Below are positions 16,257 through 24,384 of a stretch of 64,000 nucleotides of DNA, in pieces. The translations under genes were made by a program, and so were the position numbers. The stretch is from NCBI RefSeq assembly GCF_004216665.1, contig NZ_SGWY01000002.1, forward strand, positions 906,685-970,684, in the 5' to 3' direction. The notes below the pieces were generated by a model. The model saw only the letters and a program-made list of their open reading frames with translations, was not told the DNA's origin and did no database searches. The stretch comes from Agromyces ramosus. GTDB lineage: Bacteria; Actinomycetota; Actinomycetes; Actinomycetales; Microbacteriaceae. Numbering within the stretch: position 1 is the first letter of the stretch; every line of letters begins with the position of its first letter.

Positions 16257-16613
16257 TCAAGCGGCCGACGGGGCGAAAACGAGCTGGACGATCTGTCCCT
16301 CGTCGTTGAGATGGAACTGGTACTCCAGCTCCGCGACTCCGCCGGGGAAGTCGCCCTCGAGGCGGTACGACGCTCCCACCATCCCGTCGACCTCGCGCGC
16401 ACCGAGGAAGGTGAGGGTGGTGGTGAAGAGGTTGATCGCCTCGTTGATCCAGGTGCGGATCTCGTCCAGGCCGCGATGGGTCTCGCCCTGGTCGGTGACC
16501 ACCGCGTTCTCGGCGAACAGTGCTTCGACCTTGCCCGCTTCGCGTCCCTGCCATCCGTCGACGAAGCCGTGCACCGCGGCCGGCAGTTCGTCGTTCTTCA
16601 GTGTCTTGCTCAT
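16257..16613 (-). CDS. NTF2/SnoaL-like small protein (intact)
   Basis: The 118-aa protein has NTF2-like features: an N-terminal helix (LPAAVHGFVDGWQGREAGKV), EALFAENAVVTDQGETHRGL and a final strand FHLNDEGQIVQLVFAPSAA. The fold forms a cone-shaped pocket used by isomerases, cyclases and binding proteins; no catalytic pair can be named here. Its ATG overlaps the stop of the MFS gene (TAATG), so the two are translationally coupled. It ends the SDR-MFS-NTF2 operon. Confidence 0.85.
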   Translation of the reverse strand: MSKTLKNDELPAAVHGFVDGWQGREAGKVEALFAENAVVTDQGETHRGLDEIRTWINEAINLFTTTLTFLGAREVDGMVGASYRLEGDFPGGVAELEYQFHLNDEGQIVQLVFAPSAA

Positions 16614-18073
16614 TATTTGTTCCCTTCTTCGACGAGGTTTCTCGTGCGCTTGGTGGGGCGGACGCTGACTGCGACCACGCTGAAAACGAGTACGGAGGCG
16701 ACAAGCGGGACGACCCAGCCGGCTTCATAGGCGGACAACTCCTGCTCGGGTGAGGCATTCGCAGGCAGGTTTCCCCGGTAAACCGCGGTCGTAATCGCCA
16801 GCATCACCGCCACCCCGAATTGCGCGGCGGTCTGAAGAACTCCGCCGGCGACGCCTTGCTCGTTTCCCGGTAGGCCGCTCGTGGCTCCGATGGCTCCCGT
16901 GCTGAAGATCAGAGTGAATGCAATGCCGACCAGTGCGAAGGCCGGGAAGAAAGCAACCCAGTACATCGAATCGAGGGACACGAAGTGCAGGAGCCCGTAC
17001 GCCACCACCGTGAGCAGCAGACCGAAGGCCATCACACCAAGCAAGGTGAATCTCTTGATCAGCCGGGCCATGAATGGGGCCACGAACAGCCCGAGCACCC
17101 CGGCCGGCCAGAACGCCGCTGCGGTGACCACAGGGGACCACTGGAGCGTGTCTTGGAAGTGAATGGTCAGCAGGAACTGTGTGGCGTTCCACGACCCCAC
17201 CAAAACCAGAACTCCGAGATTGGCTCTGATTCTCGGCCACGACTTCAACACGTGCGAGGGAAGAAGCGGGTAGGGCTGCCGACGTTCCACAACAACAAAG
17301 ACCCCGAGAAGAATCACACTCAGCAGGAGCGGACCCCATGTGGCCACGTTGCCCAAGCCCTGGTCTGGACCGAGAGTCAAGCCATAAACAATCGCCATCA
17401 TCGCGAGCGTGATGAGCACCGCCCCCGGCACATCCAGCCGCGCTCGCTGCTCGCTGCGCGGGTGAGCGGGGATCACCAAGAGGCCTGCGATGAAAAGGAC
17501 TGCGCCGACGATCGCCGGCCCGAAGAACACTGCGCGCCAGTCCCACTCGGTCAGCAGCCCGCCGAAGATCAGTCCGAACGTGAAGCCTGCCGATCCGGTC
17601 GCCGTGTAGAAGGACAGTGCACGATTCCGCGCCGGGCCTTCTTGGAACGAGGTTGCGACAAGGGATAGCGCCGCTGGCGCGGTAAACGCCGCCGCGATGC
17701 CCTTGAGGAAGCGAGTCGCGATCAGCACTTCCCCGTTCCAGGCGAAGCCGCCCAACACCGACATAAGAACGAATCCAGCTAGGGCGATCAGGAACACGCG
17801 CCGGCGGCCGAGAAGGTCGGCGGCTCGACCTCCGAAAAGCAGGAAGCCTCCGTAGCCGAGCACGTATCCCGCGATCACCCAAGGAAGCGTCGTGGTCATG
17901 TTCAGGTCTATGCCGACTCGCGGGATCGCCACCGCAAGCATCGACACGTCGAGCGCGTCGAGGAAGAGAGCTCCGCATAGCACCGCAAGCAGCGCTAACG
18001 CCTTACCGCGGATATGTGTATGCGGTGCCGGGTGTGTGTGCAGCGCCGGGGCGTCGAGGATCGTGTTGGTCAT
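16613..18073 (-). CDS. MFS drug-efflux-type transporter (DHA2/EmrB-like)
   Basis: A 486-aa membrane protein with about 14 hydrophobic segments. It has DALDVSMLAVAIPRVGIDL in the first helix, GGRAADLLGRRRVF (the MFS motif A loop) and LSFYTATGSAGFTFGLIFGG (motif C type). These mark the DHA2 drug:H+ antiporter group. It lies 55 bp after an SDR gene and overlaps the NTF2-like gene, so all three are one operon behind MarR-type operators. It probably exports the compound or product that the operon handles. Confidence 0.9.
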   Translation of the reverse strand: MTNTILDAPALHTHPAPHTHIRGKALALLAVLCGALFLDALDVSMLAVAIPRVGIDLNMTTTLPWVIAGYVLGYGGFLLFGGRAADLLGRRRVFLIALAGFVLMSVLGGFAWNGEVLIATRFLKGIAAAFTAPAALSLVATSFQEGPARNRALSFYTATGSAGFTFGLIFGGLLTEWDWRAVFFGPAIVGAVLFIAGLLVIPAHPRSEQRARLDVPGAVLITLAMMAIVYGLTLGPDQGLGNVATWGPLLLSVILLGVFVVVERRQPYPLLPSHVLKSWPRIRANLGVLVLVGSWNATQFLLTIHFQDTLQWSPVVTAAAFWPAGVLGLFVAPFMARLIKRFTLLGVMAFGLLLTVVAYGLLHFVSLDSMYWVAFFPAFALVGIAFTLIFSTGAIGATSGLPGNEQGVAGGVLQTAAQFGVAVMLAITTAVYRGNLPANASPEQELSAYEAGWVVPLVASVLVFSVVAVSVRPTKRTRNLVEEGNK

Positions 18074-18128
18074 CGGATTCTTTCTGTGCGAGTTGGTGAG
18101 AAACGGGATGCTTCGGGGTGGGGGTTGC

Positions 18129-18878
18129 TTAGGACGACGCGAGCCAGCCGCCGTCGACGGGGAGCATTACGCCCGACACGTACGACGCTTCGTCCGACAG
18201 GAGAAAGGCGATCACGTTTGCGATCTCGTCGGCGGTCCCCAATCGCTTCATCGGCAGCGTCGCCGAGAAGGCATCGAGCGTTTCGCGCGGGAGAGTGGCC
18301 AGCATGGGAGTGTCGATCGAGCCCGGTGCGACACCATTGACGCGGATCTTGCGGCCGGCGAACTCGGCGGCGATCGTCCCGGTGGTCGATGTCGCGCCGA
18401 ACTTGCTGCTGCCGTAGGCCGTCATCTGAGCGAAAGAGCGAAGGCCATTGAGTGATGACACGTTGACGATCGCGCCGCCCCCGGCCTTCAGCATTTCCGG
18501 GATCTCGCTCTGAAGGCAGAGGAACAGCCCTCGGTCGTTGACCGCGTGTACGCGGTCCCAGAGCTCGAGCGTCGTCTCGGCAAGCGAGGTCGGTGCCTGC
18601 GCGACACCTGCCACGTTCGCGGCAAGATCCAAGCGCCCGAACTCACTCACGGCCCGCTCGACCATCTTCGCGACCGACGCTGGGTCCGCCACGTCGGTGT
18701 ACTGCGAAACCGCAATGCCGCCCGCAGCGGCGATGGTCAGCGCCACGGACTCGGCCGCTTCGATGTTTCGATCGGCAACGACCACCTTGGCGCCTTCGGC
18801 AGCCAGCCGTCGCGCCGTCGCCTCCCCCATTCCCGAAGCGCCTCCGGTGACGACTGCTACCTTCGCCTCGAACCTCAT
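18129..18878 (-). CDS. SDR family oxidoreductase
   Basis: A classical short-chain dehydrogenase of 249 aa with TGGASGMG (cofactor loop, 11-18), NVAG for the NNAG site, catalytic Ser in IVNVSS, YGSSK (Tyr/Lys) and the C-terminal SGVMLPVDGGW. An acidic residue after the second strand (VVADRN) suggests NAD(H) preference. ATG 18878 has AAGGAGG upstream. It is the first gene of the SDR-MFS-NTF2 operon behind two MarR-type operators. The substrate is unknown; quinones or reactive carbonyls are plausible only by analogy. Confidence 0.92.
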   Translation of the reverse strand: MRFEAKVAVVTGGASGMGEATARRLAAEGAKVVVADRNIEAAESVALTIAAAGGIAVSQYTDVADPASVAKMVERAVSEFGRLDLAANVAGVAQAPTSLAETTLELWDRVHAVNDRGLFLCLQSEIPEMLKAGGGAIVNVSSLNGLRSFAQMTAYGSSKFGATSTTGTIAAEFAGRKIRVNGVAPGSIDTPMLATLPRETLDAFSATLPMKRLGTADEIANVIAFLLSDEASYVSGVMLPVDGGWLASS

Positions 18879-18919
18879 TGCCAGAACCTCCTTTGACAGC
18901 CGCGGTCCCTGCCAGAAAC

Positions 18920-18960
18920 CGTCCTACAGGACAGTATCACATTTACTGTCTCTGGGGACA
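18920..18960 (-). promoter_or_regulatory. Two MarR-type operators upstream of the SDR-MFS-NTF2 operon
   Basis: CGTCCTACAGGACA (18920-18933) and TGTCTCTGGGGACA (18947-18960) start 27 bp apart. On the minus strand a -10-like GATACT directly abuts the proximal site, exactly as TATACT does at 14.69 kb and 15.33 kb. Confidence 0.75.
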
Positions 18961-19019
18961 CTAATCGGCGAGGTTTTCCTGAGGCAGTGTCGGCGCAGCA
19001 CGCCGTTGAGGTCAGAGGA

Positions 19020-19205
19020 TTACTCCGGCTGTTTGGCCTCGTCGGGCGGGAGGTGGCGTTCACTCCATTGCGCCAGCGGGTGGAGAATGGCGATGAGTTC
19101 CTTCGCCTCAGAGGTGAGCGTGTACGTGATCTGCACCGGCGTACTGGGGATGACCGTGCGCTCGACGAGGTGGCGTTCCTGCAATTGCTTCAAGCGCAGC
19201 CGGTC
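19020..19205 (-). pseudogene. HxlR-type regulator C-terminal fragment
   Basis: The minus frame ending at 19020 reads RLRLKQLQERHLVERTVIPS, then TPVQITYTLTSEAKELIAIL. This is the winged-helix wing and C-terminal helix of HxlR regulators. It breaks at about 19205, where a plus-strand monooxygenase fragment begins, so the N-terminal HTH was lost by deletion at that joint. Confidence 0.6.
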
Positions 19206-19222
19206 GGATACTGGGGCGACGC

Positions 19223-19487
19223 CCGATTGAAGGCGGGCGTGGACGCCGCCGATGTCGAGAAGACGATGCGAGCCGTGATGGACATCGCGCGAGAAGAGCC
19301 GGGCTACGAGATGTACGCGATCTACCAGAGCCCCGATGAGATCGGCTCGTACCGAATCAGCGAGCGTTGGGTGACCGGAGAGGATCTGCGCAAGCACATC
19401 GAGAACCCGGACCTGTACCCCTACCTCGGCCGGTTCGCCGAGACCCTGGACTTCTCGAACGCACAGTGGGTGCACGCAGTCATCTGA
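19223..19487 (+). pseudogene. Antibiotic-biosynthesis-monooxygenase (ABM) domain protein, 5'-truncated
   Basis: The frame reads LKAGVDAADVEKTMRAVMDI, AREEPGYEMYAIYQSP and SERWVTGEDLRKHIE, typical of the ferredoxin-like ABM/YgiN quinol-monooxygenase fold. It ends normally with TGA at 19485-19487. Only the first few residues appear to be missing, and no ATG or ribosome binding site is present at the joint with the HxlR remnant. A TTG at 19225-19228 could be a poor rescue start, but none is supported. Confidence 0.6.
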
Positions 19488-19634
19488 GGCATCTCCAGCG
19501 GGTCGAGGTAACCCCCGGGCGTCGCCCGCCTGCATGGCGAGCGGCGCCCGCGCTACACACAGGACGAAGGGTGCTGGCACCTCTCCTTGCCTCGTTCCTG
19601 GGATGTCGCATGTCGGCCGTACTATGCCGGTGTG

Positions 19635-20714
19635 ATGTCGAACGGCACCAATCCGGGTGAGCAGTCGCCCCCCTCGGGGCTGCGGTGGGCGGGTCAGCGC
19701 ACTGACGCGATCGCACCGGATGCGCTCCCAGCTCTGGCGCGGGTATCGAACCTGATACGAAGCGTGCAATCTCCTGAATTCCACAATGTGACGTTCCATG
19801 AGGTGCTCGCGAAATCGGCCCTCAATCACGTCGATTCAGCGTCTCGCATGCTGCCGGATGAGTGGACGATCAACCCGTATCGGGGATGCACTCATGCATG
19901 CTTCTACTGCTATGCGAGGCCCACCCATGGTCATCTCGGCTTCGGCGCTGAGGAGTTCGAGACGCAGATCGTTGTCAAGACGAACATCGCTGAGGTGCTT
20001 CGAAACGAGCTCAAACGGAAGCGGGAACTACCGCCGCGTGTCTCGCTCGGAACGAGCACTGACCCTTATCAGCGAGCCGAAGGCCGTTACAAGTTGATGC
20101 CGGGCATCATCCAGGCCCTCGGCGATACCCGGGTACCGTTCTCAATCCTCACGAAGGGGACGCTTATTCGTCGGGACCTTACTCTCCTGGCGGCTGCGAA
20201 TGAGAGAGCGCACGTCGAGCCGGGGCTGTCAATCTCGCTCATCGACGACGCCCTTCAACAGTCGCTCGAACCTGGAACCCCCAGCACCGCAGCGCGCCTC
20301 AAGACCGTGACAGAGATCCGTGAGGCCGGCCTAGATTGCGCGGTTTTCATCGCACCGATTCTGCCGCTCCTCAGCGACCGGCCAGACCAGCTTGAGGCTA
20401 TGGTGCGGTCCATTGCCGAAGCCGGGGCGACGAGCGTGCTGTACACGTCGCTGTTCCTCTCGCCGAGGGTCAGACCGACCTTTTTCTCGTGGCTGAGCCG
20501 ATCCCATCCGGAGTTGGTCGCGCGCTATCAGAGCCTGTACAAAACAGGCGCAAGCGCGCCGGAGAGCTATCGGGTGTGGCTGCGGGGCCAGCTTTTCCCT
20601 CTTCTGAAGAAGTACGGCCTACCGCTTCCTGACGCGGACACCGCGGACAAATTCGGCCTGAATGGCGCGTCTAAGGCGCCTGCCCAGCGGTCCACCGAAC
20701 CCACCCTCTTCTGA
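19635..20714 (+). CDS. Radical SAM protein, Rv2578c/SplB-like family
   Basis: The 359-aa protein has the radical-SAM cluster motif C85-x3-C89-x2-C92 in YRGCTHACFYCYA, preceded by DEWTINPYRG and followed by VSLGTSTDPYQRAEGRYKLM, as in the actinobacterial Rv2578c group. The group is distantly related to spore photoproduct lyase and its reaction is not known. I use ATG 19635; an extension to 19587 would add unconserved residues. It stands alone between truncated genes and an HxlR gene, and its codon use looks less GC-biased than the flanking core genes. Confidence 0.88.
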   Translation: MSNGTNPGEQSPPSGLRWAGQRTDAIAPDALPALARVSNLIRSVQSPEFHNVTFHEVLAKSALNHVDSASRMLPDEWTINPYRGCTHACFYCYARPTHGHLGFGAEEFETQIVVKTNIAEVLRNELKRKRELPPRVSLGTSTDPYQRAEGRYKLMPGIIQALGDTRVPFSILTKGTLIRRDLTLLAAANERAHVEPGLSISLIDDALQQSLEPGTPSTAARLKTVTEIREAGLDCAVFIAPILPLLSDRPDQLEAMVRSIAEAGATSVLYTSLFLSPRVRPTFFSWLSRSHPELVARYQSLYKTGASAPESYRVWLRGQLFPLLKKYGLPLPDADTADKFGLNGASKAPAQRSTEPTLF

Positions 20715-20755
20715 CGGGAAAGGCACGCGGCACCGCGCGGACACCCGCCCGTTGC

Positions 20756-21145
20756 TCACTCGCTGTCGGCTGCTGCGTCGACCGTGGCCCGGGTAGCCGC
20801 AATCTCGGCCTTGTGATCGGCGACCCACGTGGCCAGTGCGATCACCGGTTCGCTCAGGCTGATTCCCAGAGCTGTCGCGCGGTACTCGACACGAGGGGGC
20901 ACCTCCGCAAACACCTCGCGCTCGATCAGCCCGTCACGCTCCAGCGTGCGCAGGCTAATCGTCAGCATCCTGCGCGAGATGCCCGGGATCGCGTTCAGGA
21001 GCTCTGTGAAACGATGCGGCCGCTGCTCGAGCAAGCCGATGACGATGACGGTCCACTTACTGCCCACGCGGTCGAGGATCGATCGAAAGAGAGCCGGGTC
21101 TCCCTCGTTGCAGATGTGCAGCATGGGGCTCGCGGAGTAGTCCAT
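20756..21145 (-). CDS. HxlR family transcriptional regulator
   Basis: The 129-aa winged-helix protein has the HxlR core: LDRVGSKWTVIVIGLLEQRP, HRFTELLNAIPGISRRMLTI, LRTLERDGLIEREVF and VEYRATALG. Cys12 near the N-terminus is in the position used for thiol or quinone sensing by some HxlR/YodB-type regulators; whether it senses here is inference. It is divergent from the two-monooxygenase operon, and the 81-bp gap is packed with GTNAC half-sites. Confidence 0.9.
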   Translation of the reverse strand: MDYSASPMLHICNEGDPALFRSILDRVGSKWTVIVIGLLEQRPHRFTELLNAIPGISRRMLTISLRTLERDGLIEREVFAEVPPRVEYRATALGISLSEPVIALATWVADHKAEIAATRATVDAAADSE

Positions 21146-21167
21146 CTTGTCCCTCTTTCCTCAATTT

Positions 21168-21235
21168 GGTCACTGGGGCACGGGTAACATTGAAGTGACC
21201 GGTTACCGGGTGGTACTCAAGTTACCATGAGTAAC
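21168..21235. promoter_or_regulatory. Cluster of HxlR-type half-sites in a divergent promoter
   Basis: Repeated GGT(N)AC words occur in both orientations: GGTCACT (21168) facing AGTGACC (21194), GGTAAC (21183), GGTTACC (21201), GGTACTCAAGTTACC (21212-21226) and GTTACCATGAGTAAC (21221-21235, over the start codon of the monooxygenase). Their density suggests regulator binding, with the last site blocking translation or transcription start. Confidence 0.6.
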
Positions 21236-22348
21236 CCATCGGATCGAAATCAGCTGCCATCCCGGCCCCCCGAGCCGCGAATCAGCGACCCGGCCCCCGG
21301 CGGTTTGCACTTCGGGATCGGCACCTTCGCTTTCCAATACGACGACGCCACGGGAACTCCTGTCCCCGGCGCCCAGGTGCTGCGGGATGTCGTCGACGAG
21401 GCTGTTGCTGCTGAACGGGCCGGTCTGGATTCGTTCGGCATCGCTGAGCACTACCGCCGCGGAATGATGGACTCCGCTGGCCCCGTCGTTCTGGCAGCGA
21501 TCGCGTCGCGGACCGAAACGCTCCGGCTCGGCACCGCCGTGACCGTTCTGAGCACGCAGGACCCGGTGCGGGTGTTCAACGAGTTCGCGACGCTGGATGC
21601 GGTGTCGAGTGGCCGTGCTCAGATGATCGTGGGGCGCGGGTCGGCGATCGAGTCATTCCCGCTGTTCGGGTACGACTTAGCACAGTACGAGGAGCTGTTC
21701 GACGAGAAGGTCGACCTGCTGATGAGGCTGTTGCGGGATCAACCGGTCACGTGGTCTGGCCGCTTCCGCACCGCCTTGACTGAGCAGGTGCTGGAGCCCC
21801 AGGTCTCCGCCGGCGCAATCCCGGTATGGGTTGGTGTGGGCGGCAGTCCGCAATCCGTCGTGCGCGCCGCACGGTTCGGGCTCCCACTGATGTTCGGCAT
21901 CATCGGCGGCTCACTGTCCCGGTTCGCCGCCCTGTCACGGCTGTATCGCGAAGCGTCGGCCGAGTTCGGGCAGGTCGAGCAGCCGATCGGGATGCACGTC
22001 CATGGATACATCGCCGATACCGAAGAGGAAGCGGTGGAACGGTTCTGGCCGGTGTGGTCGGCCGTGATGAACGCCGAGGCGCCCAAGCGCGGCTGGGCTC
22101 CCTACCGGCGCGAACGATTCGACGCCGAGGTGGCCGCCGGAAGTCTGCTGGTCGGCTCCGCGGAGACTGTCGCCCAGCGAATCGCAGCCGGCATGCAGCT
22201 GGTCGGCGCATCACGGTTTGACTTCGTCGCGGCAGCCAGCCGGATGCCGCATCACGACAAGAAGGAGAGCATCGAACGCTTCGGCACTGACGTGGCCCCC
22301 CGTGTGCGTGCACTGATGATGCAACCGGCCGAGGCGGCGACGCGATGA
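21227..22348 (+). CDS. LLM-class flavin-dependent monooxygenase 1
   Basis: The 373-aa protein shows the bacterial luciferase-like barrel: GTFAFQYDD, AGLDSFGIAEHYRRGMMDSA, RLGTAVTVLSTQDPVRVFNE, IVGRGSAIESFPLFGYDL and VWVGVGGSPQSVVRAARFG. These mark the group of FMN-dependent luciferase-like oxidoreductases (CE1758-like). It oxidises an unknown organic substrate with O2 and reduced flavin. There is no clear ribosome binding site before ATG 21227. Its stop overlaps the next start (ATGA), so it is coupled to the reductase-like gene. A related scrap lies at 9873-10019. Confidence 0.9.
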   Translation: MSNPSDRNQLPSRPPEPRISDPAPGGLHFGIGTFAFQYDDATGTPVPGAQVLRDVVDEAVAAERAGLDSFGIAEHYRRGMMDSAGPVVLAAIASRTETLRLGTAVTVLSTQDPVRVFNEFATLDAVSSGRAQMIVGRGSAIESFPLFGYDLAQYEELFDEKVDLLMRLLRDQPVTWSGRFRTALTEQVLEPQVSAGAIPVWVGVGGSPQSVVRAARFGLPLMFGIIGGSLSRFAALSRLYREASAEFGQVEQPIGMHVHGYIADTEEEAVERFWPVWSAVMNAEAPKRGWAPYRRERFDAEVAAGSLLVGSAETVAQRIAAGMQLVGASRFDFVAAASRMPHHDKKESIERFGTDVAPRVRALMMQPAEAATR

Positions 22349-23001
22349 CGGTGCCGATCAATCGGGTTGCGATCCTCGGTGCCGGCCGTGTCGGCACCTC
22401 GATCGCCCGCACGCTCGTCGACGCCGGATACGAGGTCACGCTTGCGGGATCGGGGCGCCCGGCGAATGTTGAAATGATCGCGGCGTTCACCGCGCCGGGA
22501 GCGTCCGCACGGTGGGCGCATGAAGCGACCGCGGACGCTGACCTGGTGATCCTAGCGCTCCCGCTCCACCGACTCTCGTCGGTGAACCCAGTGGTGCTCG
22601 CCGGGAAGCTGGTCATCGATGCGATGAACTACTGGCCCCCGGTCGACGGGACCATTGCCGCGTTCGAGGACGCCCCGGCGGGATCCAGCGTGGTGGTGCG
22701 TGAGTTGCTCGGGATCTCGCATCTCGTGAAGACGTTCAACCACACCGGCTACCACGATCTCGAACCCGACCGTCGTCCAGCCGGGCACCCCGAACGTCTC
22801 GGGATGGCCGTGGCGGGAGACGTGGCACAAGATGTCGCCCTGGTCGCGGAGCTGATCAACCGAATCGGATACGAACCCGTCGCCCTTGACAGGCTCGAGC
22901 ACGGTCAGCAGCTCCAGCCAGGCACCCCGCTTTTCGGAGCCCGTCCGACAGCCGACGACATCCGCCGGTCGGTGACATCGAGCGTCGTCCACTCGGCCTA
23001 G
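22345..23001 (+). CDS. NADPH-dependent F420 reductase-like protein
   Basis: The 218-aa protein has an N-terminal Rossmann motif (VAILGAGRVGTSIARTLVDA) with a TLAGSG stretch after strand 2 suited to NADP(H). It continues in the F420-reductase style (ADLVILALPLHRL, LVIDAMNYWPPVDG, HLVKTFNHTGYHDL, GYEPVALDRLEHG). It is placed and coupled (4-nt overlap) between two LLM monooxygenases, so it probably supplies reduced cofactor or reduces their product. Whether F420 is used cannot be judged; no F420 biosynthesis gene is in the window. Confidence 0.85.
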   Translation: MTVPINRVAILGAGRVGTSIARTLVDAGYEVTLAGSGRPANVEMIAAFTAPGASARWAHEATADADLVILALPLHRLSSVNPVVLAGKLVIDAMNYWPPVDGTIAAFEDAPAGSSVVVRELLGISHLVKTFNHTGYHDLEPDRRPAGHPERLGMAVAGDVAQDVALVAELINRIGYEPVALDRLEHGQQLQPGTPLFGARPTADDIRRSVTSSVVHSA

Positions 23002-23068
23002 CAACGACCAGCACCGAGGACACGTCCCCGCAGTCGTGCAGGTGCACCCGATTGAAGGAGAACAACCC

Positions 23069-24169
23069 ATGGAACTCGGTATTGGCGCATTCGGCGACGC
23101 AAGCCGCGATCCCCGCACTGGAACACGTATCTCGGAGGCGCAGGCTGTACGCAACGTCGTCGAGTCCATCGTCGTGGCCGAGCAGGCGGGACTCGACTGG
23201 TTCGGGCTCGGGGAGCACCACGTCCCGGACTTCCCTGTCTCGGCCGCGGCCCCAGTCCTTGCGGCGGCGGCCCAGGTGACCAACCGGATCAAGCTCTCCA
23301 GCGCGGTAACGGTGCTGAGCACTGACGATCCCGTGCGGATCTACGAGCAATACTCCACCGTCGACGCGATCTCGAACGGGCGGGTGGAAATGATCCCCGG
23401 CCGTGGATCGTCGATCGAGTCCTACCCGCTGTTCGGATACGACCTACAGGACTACGACCGCTTATTCGCCGACAAGCTCGACCTGCTGCTTGAGGTAAAC
23501 CGGTCCGCGCACGTCACCTGGGAGGGCACGACCCGTCCGACACTCACTGGCCAGTACGTTCCGCCCCGTGCTGAGCACGGCCAGATCCCGATCTGGCTCG
23601 GTGTGGGCGGTAATCCGAACTCCGTCATCCGCGCGGCGAGCCTTGGGCTACCCATGGCGACCGGAGTTCTCGGTGGCAGCGCCACCCGTAGCTCCACCAA
23701 CGCCCAGCTGTATCGTCACGCCGCCCAACAGTTCGGCAACACCCCGGAACAGACGCTGATCATGCTCGGAAGCCCCGGATTTCTGATGCAGGACGGTAGG
23801 CAGGCTCGCGAGGCGTGGTGGCCGCACTGGCGCCAGTTCATGAAGACCGTTGGAGAGCAGCGTGGGTTCCTGCCCCCCGATCGCGCATCCTATGAGCGCG
23901 ACACCGCCGCCGGCGGAGGGCTGCTCATCGGCTCCCCGGAGGAGATCGCCGAACGCATTCTGCTCATGCACGAGCACTGGGGTCACGTGCGTCAGTACAT
24001 CCACATCGACATGGGGGCCGTCCCGCAGAAGGACCTACTCCACGCGATCGAGCTGTTCGGGACCGAGGTGCGCCCCCTCGTGCAGCGGGAGCTCGGCAAC
24101 ACCAGCGTCGACCAACTGATAGGCCGGGCCAGCATGCCCGCGGTGTCCGTGAGCGGCGCCGCATCCTGA
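23069..24169 (+). CDS. LLM-class flavin-dependent monooxygenase 2
   Basis: The 366-aa protein is paralogous to the one at 21227 (ELGIGAFGDASRDPRTG, LDWFGLGEHHVPDFPVSAAA, VTVLSTDDPVRIYEQYSTVD, MIPGRGSSIESYPLFGYDL). I chose ATG 23069 because AAGGAG lies about 8 nt upstream and similarity begins there. It follows the reductase-like gene by 67 bp on the same strand. Two paralogous monooxygenases in one HxlR-controlled operon may act on successive steps or form a heteromer as luciferase LuxA/LuxB do; that is inference. Confidence 0.9.
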   Translation: MELGIGAFGDASRDPRTGTRISEAQAVRNVVESIVVAEQAGLDWFGLGEHHVPDFPVSAAAPVLAAAAQVTNRIKLSSAVTVLSTDDPVRIYEQYSTVDAISNGRVEMIPGRGSSIESYPLFGYDLQDYDRLFADKLDLLLEVNRSAHVTWEGTTRPTLTGQYVPPRAEHGQIPIWLGVGGNPNSVIRAASLGLPMATGVLGGSATRSSTNAQLYRHAAQQFGNTPEQTLIMLGSPGFLMQDGRQAREAWWPHWRQFMKTVGEQRGFLPPDRASYERDTAAGGGLLIGSPEEIAERILLMHEHWGHVRQYIHIDMGAVPQKDLLHAIELFGTEVRPLVQRELGNTSVDQLIGRASMPAVSVSGAAS

Positions 24170-24261
24170 TGGTCCCGCGCACAGCAACAGGAGGTGCCCG
24201 CGTGAATGACGCTGGCACCCCCCGTCGCTGTGCCATCAGGTGCGGTACCGGTGGCGGCGCC

Positions 24262-24384
24262 GCGGCCGGGCTTCCAGAGCGCGATGATCAGCTTCGAAAA
24301 CATCTCGCCACGGAGGGTGAACCGGAACGGCAGGTCGACGACGCCGCCCAGAACTCCCCCTCTAGGTGCGCTATGACCGTTCAC
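24262..24384 (-). pseudogene. NTF2/SnoaL-like C-terminal scrap
   Basis: The minus frame reads GVVDLPFRFTLRGEMFSKLI, the last two strands of an NTF2-like domain, followed by unrelated low-complexity sequence. It lies directly after the monooxygenase operon, convergent with it. No start and no N-terminal half are present. Confidence 0.45.
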
